The notes under the pieces: model-generated
The model's input: the letters and a program-made list of their open reading frames with translations, nothing else
Told to the model about the DNA's origin: nothing
The model's database searches: none
NCBI GenBank assembly: GCA_026014585.1
Contig: JAOZIA010000024.1
Span: 372,001 to 436,000 of the forward strand
Reading direction: 5' to 3'
Origin: Candidatus Bathyarchaeota archaeon
GTDB taxonomy: Archaea; Thermoproteota; Bathyarchaeia; Bathyarchaeales; Bathycorpusculaceae
DNA length: 64,000 nt
Made by a program: the position numbers and the translations under genes
Shown here: piece after piece, positions 11,410 to 20,541 of the stretch
Position numbering within the stretch: position 1 is the first letter of the stretch
Layout of the letters: each line of letters starts with the position of its first letter

Positions 11410-12072
11410 CTAAACCAGCCCCGTGAAATGAGCCAAAAACCAATCCGCTGACAACTCTGCAACCTGCTCCAACGCACCAGGTTCCTCAAACAAATGCGAC
11501 GCCCCCGACACAACCTCCAATTTACGCTCACCCCGTACCAACGCAAAAGCCTGCCGATTAAGCTCCAGCACCTCTAAATCGTTCCCGCCGACAATAAAAA
11601 GTGTAGGCACCCTGATTTTTGGCAGGTAATCCATTGCAAGGTCAGGTCTGCCACCTCGGGAAACCACCGCTTTAATCTCATCGGGAAAGTTTGTGGCTGC
11701 AATTATTGCGGCTGCCGCGCCTGTGCTTGCGCCAAAGTAGCCGATGGGGTACGTTTTGAGGTCTTGCCGCTGCTTTATCCAGTTGGTGACTTCAAGTAGC
11801 CTATTAGCAAGCAAGGTGATGTCAAAGCGGTATTGCCCCGTGGATACATCAATTTCTTCCTCAGACTGCGTGAGCAAATCAATCAGTAACGTTGCGATGT
11901 TTGCGTTGTTTAGGGTTTTTGCTACGGCTTGGTTTCTGGGGCTGAATCTACCGCTTCCGCTGCCGTGTGCAAACAGCACGATGCCAGTGGCGTTTGGAGG
12001 CTGAGATAGGTTGCCCTCAATTGTCTGGTTCAGTATGGGAATTTTTACGTATTCCTCAAAGATTTTTTCCAT
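11410..12072 (-). CDS. Alpha/beta hydrolase, dienelactone hydrolase-like
   Basis: A 220-residue alpha/beta hydrolase with a visible triad: nucleophile Ser116 in GYFGASTGA, Asp165 in VGGNDLEV and His193 in GASHLFEEP; AHGSGSG near residue 36 supplies the oxyanion region. I start at ATG 12070-12072, which overlaps the end of the phosphoribosyltransferase gene by 17 bases; a longer frame from 12156 exists but would overlap more and adds unrelated sequence. In many bacteria these two families are fused or adjacent, so the pair probably acts in one process, though its substrate is not established. Confidence 0.85.
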   Translation of the reverse strand: MEKIFEEYVKIPILNQTIEGNLSQPPNATGIVLFAHGSGSGRFSPRNQAVAKTLNNANIATLLIDLLTQSEEEIDVSTGQYRFDITLLANRLLEVTNWIKQRQDLKTYPIGYFGASTGAAAAIIAATNFPDEIKAVVSRGGRPDLAMDYLPKIRVPTLFIVGGNDLEVLELNRQAFALVRGERKLEVVSGASHLFEEPGALEQVAELSADWFLAHFTGLV

Positions 12073-12718
12073 GCTCAAAATCCTCTCTTGCTTTCTTGAG
12101 TAATGCTTTGACTTCTGCATCAGTTGTCTGGGTAAAATCAGTGTAGAACTCGCCAATTGCGTTAAAGACTCTGGGCTTATAGAGAAACACTACCTCATCA
12201 GCTATTTCTTCCAGTTCGACATCAGCTGAGAAGGGACCAACAGGAACAGCCACAATCAAACGTTTAGCACCGTTTTTTCGGGCAGAAGCCAACGCCGCCT
12301 TCATTGTAGAACCCGTAGCTATACCATCATCAACCAAGACAACATCGCGGTCTTCAAGGTTAAGTGGGGGCTGGTCGCCTCTGTAGGTTTTGAGTCTACG
12401 CTGAATCTCCAATCTTTGCCGCTCACTCTCCATCGTCACGTAAGCCTCAGAAACACCAAGGTACTCCATGAGTTTTTTGTCCAAAACAACTGTCCCGTCT
12501 TCAGCTATGGCGCCTATTGCGAGTTCGGGGTCACCGGGAGCACCAAGTTTTCTGGGAACAACCACATCCAATTCAGCGCCCAATTCACGTGCAACTTCAA
12601 AACCAACAACTACACCACCCCGTGGAATAGCCAAAACAATCACGTTTTTGTCCACTTTATCTTTTAATGCCTGAGCTAAAAGTTTCCCAGCAGCAATTCT
12701 GTCAGAAAAAAACGCCAT
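12056..12718 (-). CDS. Predicted phosphoribosyltransferase (COG1926-like)
   Basis: A 220-residue type I phosphoribosyltransferase. The PRPP-binding motif is VVLVDDGIATGST (126-138), with the pyrophosphate loop IPRGGVVVG near residue 31 and the flexible-loop region following PRKLGAPGDPELAIGA. It transfers phosphoribosyl groups from PRPP to an unknown base or acceptor. Its stop overlaps the downstream hydrolase start, giving a coupled two-gene unit that matches the known fusion of these families. The divergent promoter region (12719-12924) is AT-rich with no other gene. Confidence 0.85.
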   Translation of the reverse strand: MAFFSDRIAAGKLLAQALKDKVDKNVIVLAIPRGGVVVGFEVARELGAELDVVVPRKLGAPGDPELAIGAIAEDGTVVLDKKLMEYLGVSEAYVTMESERQRLEIQRRLKTYRGDQPPLNLEDRDVVLVDDGIATGSTMKAALASARKNGAKRLIVAVPVGPFSADVELEEIADEVVFLYKPRVFNAIGEFYTDFTQTTDAEVKALLKKAREDFEHGKNL

Positions 12719-12933
12719 AAAAATCGCCTGAACTACATTAATTATTAGGGTGTACCTGTTTTAAAAATCTTCAGATTTTAGCCCAATATTTTTGTAAATC
12801 CACAAAACAGGCTCTTTGAGATAATATTTTTGCTTCATCTATTGATTTTATGGGTTTTACCGACAAAGCATTTTCCTTGACTTTAGACAAAATTTAAAAA
12901 CAAACTCAAAACAAGGTGTATTAGTTGATTAAT

Positions 12934-14601
12934 ATGAACATGTTCAAAAGAACAGTAACGTGTAGCTTAATCCTTATTTTAACAATATCAATACTCTTTT
13001 CAGCCATTAACTTGGCATCATCATCCACGGGAGGAACCCAAGTTAGTGGTGTACTATCGTCCGACACCACATGGACCCAAGCAAACAGCCCATATAATCT
13101 AACGGACAACATTCTTGTTGACAGCGGTGTGATTCTTACACTTGAGCCGGGAGTTATTGTGAATCTGAAAAATTTCTACATAATGGTGAATGGAACTTTT
13201 CAGGCTATTGGAGCTGGAAGTAACCCTGTTGAACTTAATATGGATGCCAGTGGACAAATTATTTTTACTAAATTTAGTGTAGACTGGGATGAAGCAACAG
13301 ATGCGGGCTGCAAAATTGAAAACACTATAATAACTTCTGAAACAGATAATATCGTCATAGATATTTCCAATTCTCTAAAAATATCTGACAGCACAATTTA
13401 TGGCTCGATTAGAAGCCTGTCTGGTGCCGAGCCAACGATTTTGAACAATAACATTTTTGGACAGATTAATTTGATGTTAAATAGTTATGCTCCTAAAGCA
13501 GTCATCCAAAATAATGTGATATCGGCAGGCGGAGTTGATGTTTGGATAGCGTCAGGTGATTGTACGTTGCTGCTAATAGAAGATAACATAATTTTTGGAT
13601 GTTCGGGTTTAAAATTTTCAGGGGTTTTATGTCAGGGTACGGGTAACCCGATAATACGAAATAACTTGTTGTTAGACAACACAAATGGACTTACTTTGTC
13701 ATTGGACGCAATTACTGAGGAGTTGACATTAACCATTACTGACAATACAATAGCTGATAATTCTAACGGAATTATGTTTTATGGGGCTGGCATAGCTGCT
13801 GTAGCAGATATTCAATACAACAACATTTTTAACAACACAGATTACAATTTAAAATACGATGGGTCTCAAAACATTAACCTTCCAAATAATTGGTGGGGAA
13901 CTACTAACACAGCCATCATTGACCAATCAATCTATGATTTTTATGATGATTACAATATTGGCAAAGTTATTTATACACCATTTTTGGATGAAACTAATCC
14001 TCAATCACCAGTTATACCGTTTTTCACCATAGTGGCCACTGCGGGTAACAACGGTTCTATAACCCCAAATGGTTCAGTGTCTGTCAAACTGGGAAGCGAT
14101 CAAACTTTTACTTTGACTCCAAACTTTGGATACCACACAGATGATGTAATTATAGATGGAACAACACATCTAGGCGCAGTAGATTCATTCACCCTTGATA
14201 ATATCCTCGCTGATCACACTGTAGCCGCAAGCTTCGCAATTAACACATACAATATTACCGCTTCCGCTGGAGCTGGCGGCTCTATTAGTCCAAGCGGAAA
14301 CGTCAGCGTAACTCATGGAGAAAACCAGACGTTTACTGTAACTCCCGATACTGGCTATCAGATAGAAAGTGTCTTAATTGATGGCTCTCCAGCAACAGCA
14401 CCCTACACATTTACCAACGTCACCTCAGGGCACACAATCTCTGCAACATTCCAATCAACTTCTAGCGCTAGTCCATCCCCATCACCAACACCCACAATAC
14501 CAGAGTTTACCTTCCCAATAACAATCCTAATGCTCGCAATGATAACGCTGGTAACCATGGTTGTACTCAGGACAAAAAGCAAGACAACACTAAAACTGTA
14601 A
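12934..14601 (+). CDS. Surface protein: beta-helix, InlB-type repeats, C-terminal anchor
   Basis: A ~555-residue exported protein. An N-terminal signal peptide (hydrophobic LILILTISILFSAINLASSS) is followed by a right-handed beta-helix of the NosD/pectate-lyase type (about 30-350, Asn-rich turns such as LLDNTNGLTLS, ADNSNGIMF). Two copies of a ~75-residue InlB-like module follow, each with GSI.P.G.VSV..G..QTF..TP and a .SF or .TF ending (about 365-515). Then come a Ser/Pro linker, IPEF and one membrane helix. TTG 12925 and ATG 12940 are alternative starts. It is likely anchored in the membrane and exposed outside, binding carbohydrate or another cell; enzymatic residues are not obvious. Confidence 0.8.
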   Translation: MNMFKRTVTCSLILILTISILFSAINLASSSTGGTQVSGVLSSDTTWTQANSPYNLTDNILVDSGVILTLEPGVIVNLKNFYIMVNGTFQAIGAGSNPVELNMDASGQIIFTKFSVDWDEATDAGCKIENTIITSETDNIVIDISNSLKISDSTIYGSIRSLSGAEPTILNNNIFGQINLMLNSYAPKAVIQNNVISAGGVDVWIASGDCTLLLIEDNIIFGCSGLKFSGVLCQGTGNPIIRNNLLLDNTNGLTLSLDAITEELTLTITDNTIADNSNGIMFYGAGIAAVADIQYNNIFNNTDYNLKYDGSQNINLPNNWWGTTNTAIIDQSIYDFYDDYNIGKVIYTPFLDETNPQSPVIPFFTIVATAGNNGSITPNGSVSVKLGSDQTFTLTPNFGYHTDDVIIDGTTHLGAVDSFTLDNILADHTVAASFAINTYNITASAGAGGSISPSGNVSVTHGENQTFTVTPDTGYQIESVLIDGSPATAPYTFTNVTSGHTISATFQSTSSASPSPSPTPTIPEFTFPITILMLAMITLVTMVVLRTKSKTTLKL

Positions 14602-14697
14602 GCCATCCCCTTTTCTTTTTTTAATTAATTTTTTGTCATCATTATCTTATTGAGACAAAAGAAATAAGAGGGAAACACCTTTTCAAATGTGATTATT

Positions 14698-15252
14698 ATG
14701 TCTGTAAAAACTCAAGTCAACTTTTCCTCTGCATACAGGCTTCTACATCCCATGCACACGGTTTTAGTGTCTTGCGTGGGTAACGCTGGCAAACCCAACA
14801 TCACCACAGTAGCATGGGCAATGCCAACCAGCGTCAAACCAGCCCTTGTCGCCATAAGCCTAGCAGCCACCCGCCACTCGCACAAGCTGATTGAGGAGTC
14901 AGGCGAATTCATCATCAACATTCCCACCCTTGAAACCTTGCAAGCCGTCTACGCCTGCGGTAACCTGACAGGACGAAGCTTTGATAAATTCAAAAAAGCC
15001 AACCTAACCCCGATGCCAGCCAAAAAAGTCAAAGCCCCCGCAATCCAAGAATGCATCGCCCACATAGAATGCGAAGTTGCAGACCAATTCAAGACGGGTG
15101 ACCACACGGTGTTTGCAGGTAAAATCCTTGACGCCTACGCGGATATGGGAGCTTTTAGTGAACAAGGCTACGATAATAAGAGGGTGCATATGCTCTATCA
15201 TGCGGGCGGAAACAACTTTTTGGTTTTAGACCCCAAAATCTACAAAGCCTAA
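14698..15252 (+). CDS. Flavin reductase-like, FMN-binding split barrel protein
   Basis: A 184-residue protein of the flavin reductase-like family. Diagnostic stretches are MHTVLVSCVGNAGKPNITTVAWAMP near the start, SLAATRHSHKLIEESGEFIINIP in the middle (the FMN phosphate region), and the central FDKFKKANLTPMPAKKVKAP. Members bind FMN at a dimer interface and reduce flavins or act as flavin-dependent enzymes. GTG at 14689 is an alternative start three codons earlier. It stands alone, so a partner oxygenase or electron carrier is not indicated. Confidence 0.85.
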   Translation: MSVKTQVNFSSAYRLLHPMHTVLVSCVGNAGKPNITTVAWAMPTSVKPALVAISLAATRHSHKLIEESGEFIINIPTLETLQAVYACGNLTGRSFDKFKKANLTPMPAKKVKAPAIQECIAHIECEVADQFKTGDHTVFAGKILDAYADMGAFSEQGYDNKRVHMLYHAGGNNFLVLDPKIYKA

Positions 15253-15336
15253 CCCCCACTTTTTATCCAAACTGCTTAACGCTAACTAAATGGAAACCAG
15301 AAAAAAGTCAAGCTAAGCCCCACGTAGCACACCAAC

Positions 15337-15421
15337 CTATTTGGAGCCTAATAGTTAATCATTGCAGAAACCATAGAGGGGAGGTCGCTAATGACGCATT
15401 TCTAAACCAAAAACTGTTACT
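15337..15421 (+). repeat. 50-bp interspersed repeat, copy B (with 3' extension)
   Basis: The core (15337-15386) reads CTATTTGGAGCCTAATAG, eight bases, TGCAGAAACCATAGAGGGG, AGGTC. The next 35 bases (GCATTT...AACCAAAAACTGTT) match the bases following copy C at 47121. It lies in the 261-bp gap between the flavin reductase and glyA genes; otherwise that gap holds only AT-rich promoter-like sequence. Confidence 0.85.
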
Positions 15422-15513
15422 GCGAGAAAGTGTTTTCTTTTCTTTAAAGTTTGTTTTGGGTTTAGTAATGGCTAAATACTGCTAATCCTAATTTGCCATG
15501 TTAAATTTAGAGC

Positions 15514-16863
15514 GTGGGAAGAGAGAAATTGGAAAACATGAAAGATTTAGTGGCTCACCTTATTGAGGCAAGCAAAACTCATGAGCAGTACCGCGACCAA
15601 GAATGCATAAACATGATAGCATCCGAGGGCACCAAATCCCCAGCGGTTAAACAGATGCTGGACATGTCCCACGACCTATCCGTAAGGTACGCGGAAGGCG
15701 AAAACGACCTTGAAGGACACGTTAAAAAACGCTACTATCAAGGCCAAAAATACATGAGCCAAATCGAAGACACCACAACCGACATCATGAAAAGCCTGTT
15801 CCGCTGCGACTGGTCCGACGTGCGCTTAGTGTCTGGAACCCACGCAAACCTAGCAACATTCAAAGGCCTCTCCATGGCATCCAAAAACAACAAAATGGTC
15901 GTCACCCCGCTAAGCTGCGGCGCGCACATTAGCCATGACTACACGGGGCTTGCAGGTAACATTTTAGGTTTAGACAACATTAATCACGTTTATAACATTG
16001 ACGAGTTCAACATTGACCCCGACAAATCCGCCTACGTTATCCGCGCGGCAAAACCGGGCATCGTCACGTTTGGCGGCAGCCTGTTTTTGTTCCCTCATCC
16101 AATACAGGAACTCAAAGCAGTCTGCGATGAAGTAGGCGCATACGTAGCTTATGATGCCAGCCACGTTCTGGGTTTAATTGCGGGCGGTCAATTCCAAGAC
16201 CCTCTTCGTGAAGGCGCAGACTTTATTTCTTCTTCAACTCACAAAACCTTCCCAGGACCCCAAGGCGGCGTAGTCATGGGCAACAAAAACAGTCCTGCAC
16301 TCGAAAAGGCAGTCAAGAAAATCCAGTTCGCCATTTTCCCACTGAGTGCATCTAGCACACACCTTGGCAGACTCCCCGCACTCGGAATTGCAGCATTGGA
16401 GATGAAGGTTTTCGGTCAGCAACTCGCAGCCCAAATTGTCAAAAACGCCCAAACCGCAGGTCAATACCTGTGCGAGAACGGCATAAAAGTCATCGCCGAA
16501 CACAAAGGCTTCACAAGAAGCCACCAACTCGCCGTTGACATCCGCAGTTATGGCGGCGGAAACAAAATCGCACAAGACCTCGAAGACGCAAACATCATCC
16601 TAAACAAGAACCTACTGCCCTATGATAATCAGAGCGGCAAAGAAAACCCCTCAGGTTTACGCATTGGCTTCCAAGACGTAACCCGTCATGGCATGGGCGA
16701 AGGTGACATCAAACACCTCTGCGACTTAATGCTGGACGTAATTAAGGGCAAACGTACCCCAGCGCAGGTTAAGGTGGATGCGATGGCTCTTAAGAAAGAG
16801 TTCATCAACGTTAAGTATGGCTTTGAAAGCGTGGAAGAAGCCCTTAACTACGCTAAGGCTTAA
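15514..16863 (+). CDS. glyA: Serine hydroxymethyltransferase-like PLP enzyme
   Basis: A 449-residue fold-type I PLP enzyme resembling serine hydroxymethyltransferase, which interconverts serine and glycine with a pterin one-carbon carrier. Recognisable parts are NMIASEGTKSPAV and RYAEGENDLEGH near the N-terminus, SGTHANLATFKGL, and the PLP lysine Lys244 in SSSTHKTFPGPQGG. It is divergent from bacterial GlyA: an insertion (HVKKRYYQGQKYMSQIE) replaces the usual YYGG region. With the SerA-like gene 400 bases downstream it suggests serine/glycine synthesis from 3-phosphoglycerate. GTG 15514 is used here; TTG 15529 or ATG 15538 are possible starts. Confidence 0.8.
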   Translation: MGREKLENMKDLVAHLIEASKTHEQYRDQECINMIASEGTKSPAVKQMLDMSHDLSVRYAEGENDLEGHVKKRYYQGQKYMSQIEDTTTDIMKSLFRCDWSDVRLVSGTHANLATFKGLSMASKNNKMVVTPLSCGAHISHDYTGLAGNILGLDNINHVYNIDEFNIDPDKSAYVIRAAKPGIVTFGGSLFLFPHPIQELKAVCDEVGAYVAYDASHVLGLIAGGQFQDPLREGADFISSSTHKTFPGPQGGVVMGNKNSPALEKAVKKIQFAIFPLSASSTHLGRLPALGIAALEMKVFGQQLAAQIVKNAQTAGQYLCENGIKVIAEHKGFTRSHQLAVDIRSYGGGNKIAQDLEDANIILNKNLLPYDNQSGKENPSGLRIGFQDVTRHGMGEGDIKHLCDLMLDVIKGKRTPAQVKVDAMALKKEFINVKYGFESVEEALNYAKA

Positions 16864-16900
16864 GCCTATCTTTTTTCTTTTTTGCGCTAAACCTATATTA
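16864..16900 (+). terminator. T-rich terminator after glyA-like gene
   Basis: Directly after the stop the sequence is CTATCTTTTTTCTTTTTTG, an oligo-T run of the kind that ends archaeal transcription. No strong hairpin is seen. Confidence 0.4.
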
Positions 16901-16936
16901 GACCCCCAAGTTAATTGTTGGAGTTGAGGTAGGCTC

Positions 16937-17212
16937 TTGGACCTGTTTTACATTCTGGTTCCCGTCATCATGATTGGTTTTATAGTGCTCTTTATTCTGC
17001 TGCCCAGGTACGGTCCACACTACACATCAAGGCTAACCTGTCCCAAGTGTCGTAAACAGTTTAATTTTCACTGGATTCCCGGTGCATCCCTCACCTCGCT
17101 GATTAACCGAAACAACCGAACCCTAAAATGCCCCTACTGCCACGTTAAATCAACCTACAACATCATGAATACCCGCTACAAAACACCAAAAAAGGTTAAA
17201 CCAAAACCATAA
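16937..17212 (+). CDS. Small membrane protein with zinc ribbon
   Basis: A 91-residue protein with one N-terminal helix (about 4-24, FYILVPVIMIGFIVLFILLP), then a four-cysteine zinc ribbon (CPKC ... CPYC, about 37-40 and 64-67) and a basic tail. The start is TTG at 16937 with GAGGT about eight bases upstream. Its function is unknown; the layout, a tethered zinc ribbon, recurs in this window at 58343-58756. It sits between the GlyA- and SerA-like genes, but a link to serine metabolism is not evident. Confidence 0.7.
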   Translation: MDLFYILVPVIMIGFIVLFILLPRYGPHYTSRLTCPKCRKQFNFHWIPGASLTSLINRNNRTLKCPYCHVKSTYNIMNTRYKTPKKVKPKP

Positions 17213-17279
17213 GTTCGCCTTGTTTTGTCGGGAATACTTTATTATACAACATTAACCACTCATCGATTGTGGGATTACC

Positions 17280-18464
17280 ATGAAAGTATTGCTTAATGAT
17301 GGCTTAGAAAAGGAAGGCTTAGCACTCTTCCAAGAAGCAGGCATCGAAGCAGATGCCAAAAAACGAGACACAACCGCGCTAATTGCCGAAATCGGCGATT
17401 TTGACGCCTTAATTGTGCGTAGCGCAACCAAAGTTACCCGCGAGGTTCTGGAGGCAGGAGCCAAAGGAAAACTCAAAATCGTTGGACGCGCAGGCGTCGG
17501 CGTTGACAACATTGACATTCCAGCAGCTTCCGAGTTAGGCATTGTTGTAAAGTCCGCACCTTATGGTAGCACAAACGCTGTTGCAGAGTTAACCATCGCA
17601 TTAATGCTGGCTATTTCACGCAACACTCCTCAAGCACATCATTCACTGAAAAATGGTGTTTGGATTAAAAAGAAACTTCAAGGCAGAGAAGTAGCCTACA
17701 AAACATTAGGCTTAATTGGCTGTGGCAGAATAGGCCAAAAAGTGGCTCAAATTGCTAAACTGGGCTTTAATATGGACGTGATTGGCTATGACATTAGACC
17801 TTGCCCAGAGTCAGGTATCAAATTCTTAGCAACCAAAGAAGAGGTTCTGAAAAATGCTGATTACATCAGCGTTCACACAGGCGGCAAAGACATCATAATT
17901 GGCGAAAAAGAATTAGCCATCATGAAACCAACCGCTTTTATCATTAACACCAGCAGAGGCAACAACATTGACCAGCAAGCACTCTGCAATGCCCTAAACG
18001 AAGGCAAAATCGCAGGCTACGCCACCGACGTCTACAAAGAAGAACCCAAAGTAGAAGGCAACCCCTTCAGCGACAAACTATGCGAACTCAATAATGTCGT
18101 AATGAGCAGTCACCTTGGCGCATCAACAGTTGAGGGACAAAGAGAAACCGCAACAGAGATGGCACGTGTGGTAATTGCCTATTTGATGGGCGGCGACTTC
18201 ACCAATGCCATAAACGCTGGCGAAAGCATTGACGTGGAAGAAAAACCCGTATACACCCTATTCATACACCACAAAGACGTCCCCGGCGTATTCGCTAACA
18301 TTGACAAGGTACTAGCTGATAGCGAAATTAACATACGCGCTAACTACTCGCGTCAAATTAACAGCGGCTATGCAATCTCGGTGTATGTGCTGCATCAGAA
18401 AGCCACACCTGAGATTGCTGCTAAACTCAAAGCTGTCCCAAACGTTTGCAACGTAAAAATCTAA
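17280..18464 (+). CDS. serA: D-3-phosphoglycerate dehydrogenase-like, with ACT domain
   Basis: A 394-residue NAD-dependent 2-hydroxyacid dehydrogenase. The Rossmann nucleotide loop is [10 protein letters not shown] (about 144-153); catalytic residues include Arg226 (NTSRGN) and His278 (SSHLGAS), with the acidic residue in KEEPK. A C-terminal ACT domain (about 318-394, [20 protein letters not shown]) is the serine-sensing module of the short SerA type, so feedback control by an amino acid is likely. It catalyses the first step from 3-phosphoglycerate toward serine, which the upstream GlyA-like enzyme could convert to glycine. serC and serB are not in the window. Confidence 0.88.
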   Translation: MKVLLNDGLEKEGLALFQEAGIEADAKKRDTTALIAEIGDFDALIVRSATKVTREVLEAGAKGKLKIVGRAGVGVDNIDIPAASELGIVVKSAPYGSTNAVAELTIALMLAISRNTPQAHHSLKNGVWIKKKLQGREVAYKTLGLIGCGRIGQKVAQIAKLGFNMDVIGYDIRPCPESGIKFLATKEEVLKNADYISVHTGGKDIIIGEKELAIMKPTAFIINTSRGNNIDQQALCNALNEGKIAGYATDVYKEEPKVEGNPFSDKLCELNNVVMSSHLGASTVEGQRETATEMARVVIAYLMGGDFTNAINAGESIDVEEKPVYTLFIHHKDVPGVFANIDKVLADSEINIRANYSRQINSGYAISVYVLHQKATPEIAAKLKAVPNVCNVKI

Positions 18465-18500
18465 CTTGCCATTTCAACTGGCAGTTTCTTTTTCTTTTAA
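18464..18500 (+). terminator. Hairpin + T-tract terminator after serA
   Basis: TTGCCA (18467-18472) pairs with TGGCAG (18480-18485) around a short loop and is followed by TTTCTTTTTCTTTT. It lies between the converging serA-like and flavodoxin genes, so it could serve both strands. Confidence 0.55.
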
Positions 18501-18522
18501 TTTATAAGAAAAAGGATTTGAG

Positions 18523-19197
18523 TTATAGTTTTATGTCGATTTTGTCTTTTGTGCCCAGTTTTTCTGCTTCTTTCTTCCAGCGGCGATTTGCAATCAGCAG
18601 AAACAGCCATCGAGGAATCACCAGTTTTCCCATCAAATCTACTGCTTCCTTGGAGATTGCCCTGCCCTCAAGCAAATCTTTAGCGGCGATATCTAAGGAG
18701 CTTCGGGCGTTCTTAGCAGCCATCCCTGCCTTTTCAAGTGGTACCCCATGTATTGCTTCGCCGCCGCCATACATTAATCCGCCAGCCCACTGCATACCCG
18801 CCTCAGAGGCAAAGCAGCGGCAGATATCCACGACAGTGGTATTCTGGAAGGCTTCTGGAAAACCACTGTTAACAATCACTGCAAGCCGAGTCTGCTTTGG
18901 CGGGGCTGATTTCTGGTTTTCTTCCGCAATCATCTCTAAAGCGGGGATTAGCCGCGCGTGTAAACTGTCAATGTATAGTGGGAACGCAAAGATTATGATG
19001 TCGCTTTCACGGGTTTTCTGTAGTAGCGCTTTTTTTGTTGCCTCAGAACGCATTGCAGCCTGAACATGTAGTTTGCCTGTTTCAAAACCTGCTTCATGAA
19101 ACTTATCCAGAAGATAGGTTCCCATAGAGTTGGATGAACTTTTGAAACCGCGAGGACTGCCAACCAGAAGCAACGCCTGCTTGGTTGTGGTTCTCAA
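18523..19197 (-). CDS. Flavodoxin-like NAD(P)H-dependent oxidoreductase
   Basis: A 224-residue flavodoxin-fold protein. The FMN phosphate loop is GSPRGFKSSSNS (about 13-24), and the family's second motif is IIIFAFPLYIDSLHARLIPAL. The middle binds the flavin ring (VNSGFPEAFQNT), and the C-terminal ~70 residues are a helical extension of unknown role. It overlaps the upstream flavodoxin-like gene by four bases (ATGA), so the two are co-translated. Together they may be electron carriers that act on the same substrate. The gene converges with the serA-like gene. Confidence 0.78.
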   Translation of the reverse strand: MRTTTKQALLLVGSPRGFKSSSNSMGTYLLDKFHEAGFETGKLHVQAAMRSEATKKALLQKTRESDIIIFAFPLYIDSLHARLIPALEMIAEENQKSAPPKQTRLAVIVNSGFPEAFQNTTVVDICRCFASEAGMQWAGGLMYGGGEAIHGVPLEKAGMAAKNARSSLDIAAKDLLEGRAISKEAVDLMGKLVIPRWLFLLIANRRWKKEAEKLGTKDKIDIKL

Positions 19198-19766
19198 TTT
19201 ACTCCTGCCTCCGCGATGAGCCCTTTTATGGTTTCACGAATCTTCTCGGGGGAATCATCATTGTAGATTACTGCTACGGCGTAGGCGGGTGCATGAGCAT
19301 TTAGGGCGATGCGTCCTGCCAGAGTTTTAAAGATTCTCTCGTACTCAGGGTTAGGCTTTGGCAACACACCTACTGTGATTATGCGTGAGCATTTATCGTA
19401 GCGTGGAGGATGATGGATTTCACCGTTAAATTCTGCCAGAAAAGGCAACAGTTCGCTAAGGCCCTCGCGGTCTAGAATCTTTTTCAGTTCATAAGAGTAG
19501 CCGCCGAAAACCACTGGTGTCACAAAAATTCTAAGGTCTGATTTGATGATTTTGGGAGTTATTTCTTTTCCCGCATCATTGATTATGCACTGACCGGGTG
19601 TTTTAAGCCAACATGCAAAACAGCCCATGCAGTCAGCTATTTCCATGTCACGCATTTTATAGGCTGTAACATCTCCAAGTTGACTTAGCACTGACTGCAA
19701 GATGTCGCTTGTTTCATCCACCTTACTATCTTGCGGTCTTGCTCCATTAATCACAACAATATTCAT
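19194..19766 (-). CDS. Flavodoxin-family protein with cysteine cluster (Isf-like)
   Basis: A 190-residue NAD(P)H-dependent FMN reductase-like protein. It starts MNIVVINGARPQDSKVDET, the FMN loop, and carries cysteines 46, 49, 52 and 60 (CMGCFACW...C) as C-x2-C-x2-C-x7-C, the compact cluster-binding pattern seen in Isf-type iron-sulfur flavoproteins, though many related flavodoxins share it. ATG 19764-19766 is chosen; a longer frame from 19826 would cover the promoter. It is the first gene of a two-gene unit with another flavodoxin-like protein and is divergent from dph6 95 bases away. Confidence 0.75.
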   Translation of the reverse strand: MNIVVINGARPQDSKVDETSDILQSVLSQLGDVTAYKMRDMEIADCMGCFACWLKTPGQCIINDAGKEITPKIIKSDLRIFVTPVVFGGYSYELKKILDREGLSELLPFLAEFNGEIHHPPRYDKCSRIITVGVLPKPNPEYERIFKTLAGRIALNAHAPAYAVAVIYNDDSPEKIRETIKGLIAEAGVN

Positions 19767-19860
19767 GCTAAATTGACCCAAACGACTCTTTTGTAAGTAA
19801 CTGGTAAATAACATGATTCCCCTCACAATATATAAGACGCTTTTAAACTAAATAGTCACG

Positions 19861-20541
19861 ATGAAACTGGGAATACTATTTTCAGGCGGCAAGGATTCCA
19901 CGCTTGCAATGCACATAGCAGCCCAAAAAGAGCAAGTAACCTGCCTAATCACTGTGGCATCCAAAAACAAGGAATCCTTCATGTTCCACACCCCAAACAT
20001 CGACATCACCGCCCTTCAAGCTGAGGCGTTGGGATTACCGCTGGTTACGGTGGAAACAGAAGGCAAAAAAGAGGAAGAACTCGCCGACTTAGAAAAAGCA
20101 ATCCTGCAAGCTAAAGAGACGCTTGGCATTGAGGGCGTAGTGACGGGCGCGGTGGAATCCGTTTATCAGTCTGAGCGGGTGCAACGTATCTGTAGTCGGC
20201 TGGATTTGTGGTGTTTTAACCCGTTGTGGAAGCATGACCAACGCGAGTTGCTGGAGGAGCTTTTGGAGCGGGGCTTTGAGGTTTTGATTTCAGGGGTTTT
20301 TGCTTATCCATTGGATGAGTCGTGGCTGGGAAAACGTCTTGACCAAAAAATGATTACCCGATTAGTTGAGCTTCAAAATTCCATCGGGCTAAGTCCCACT
20401 GGTGAGGGCGGCGAAATAGAAACCACCGTTTTGGATGCGCCGTTGTTTAAGCAGAAAATCCAAATTCAACAATCCGAGACCGTGGCGCGGGGCAACAGCG
20501 GCGTATTTAGGATTCTAAAAGCGGGGTTTGTGGCAAAATGA
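19861..20541 (+). CDS. dph6: Diphthine--ammonia ligase (Dph6-like)
   Basis: A 226-residue PP-loop ATPase. The loop is SGGKDS (8-13), and the C-terminal half has the family's EGGEIET (182-188). Dph6 amidates diphthine to diphthamide on elongation factor 2; the target protein, with its diphthamide histidine, is encoded at 48494-50710. Length and motif order fit the archaeal COG2102 group. Its stop overlaps the next gene by four bases (ATGA), so it is coupled to a glutamine amidotransferase-like protein that might deliver ammonia, though this pairing is inference. Confidence 0.88.
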   Translation: MKLGILFSGGKDSTLAMHIAAQKEQVTCLITVASKNKESFMFHTPNIDITALQAEALGLPLVTVETEGKKEEELADLEKAILQAKETLGIEGVVTGAVESVYQSERVQRICSRLDLWCFNPLWKHDQRELLEELLERGFEVLISGVFAYPLDESWLGKRLDQKMITRLVELQNSIGLSPTGEGGEIETTVLDAPLFKQKIQIQQSETVARGNSGVFRILKAGFVAK

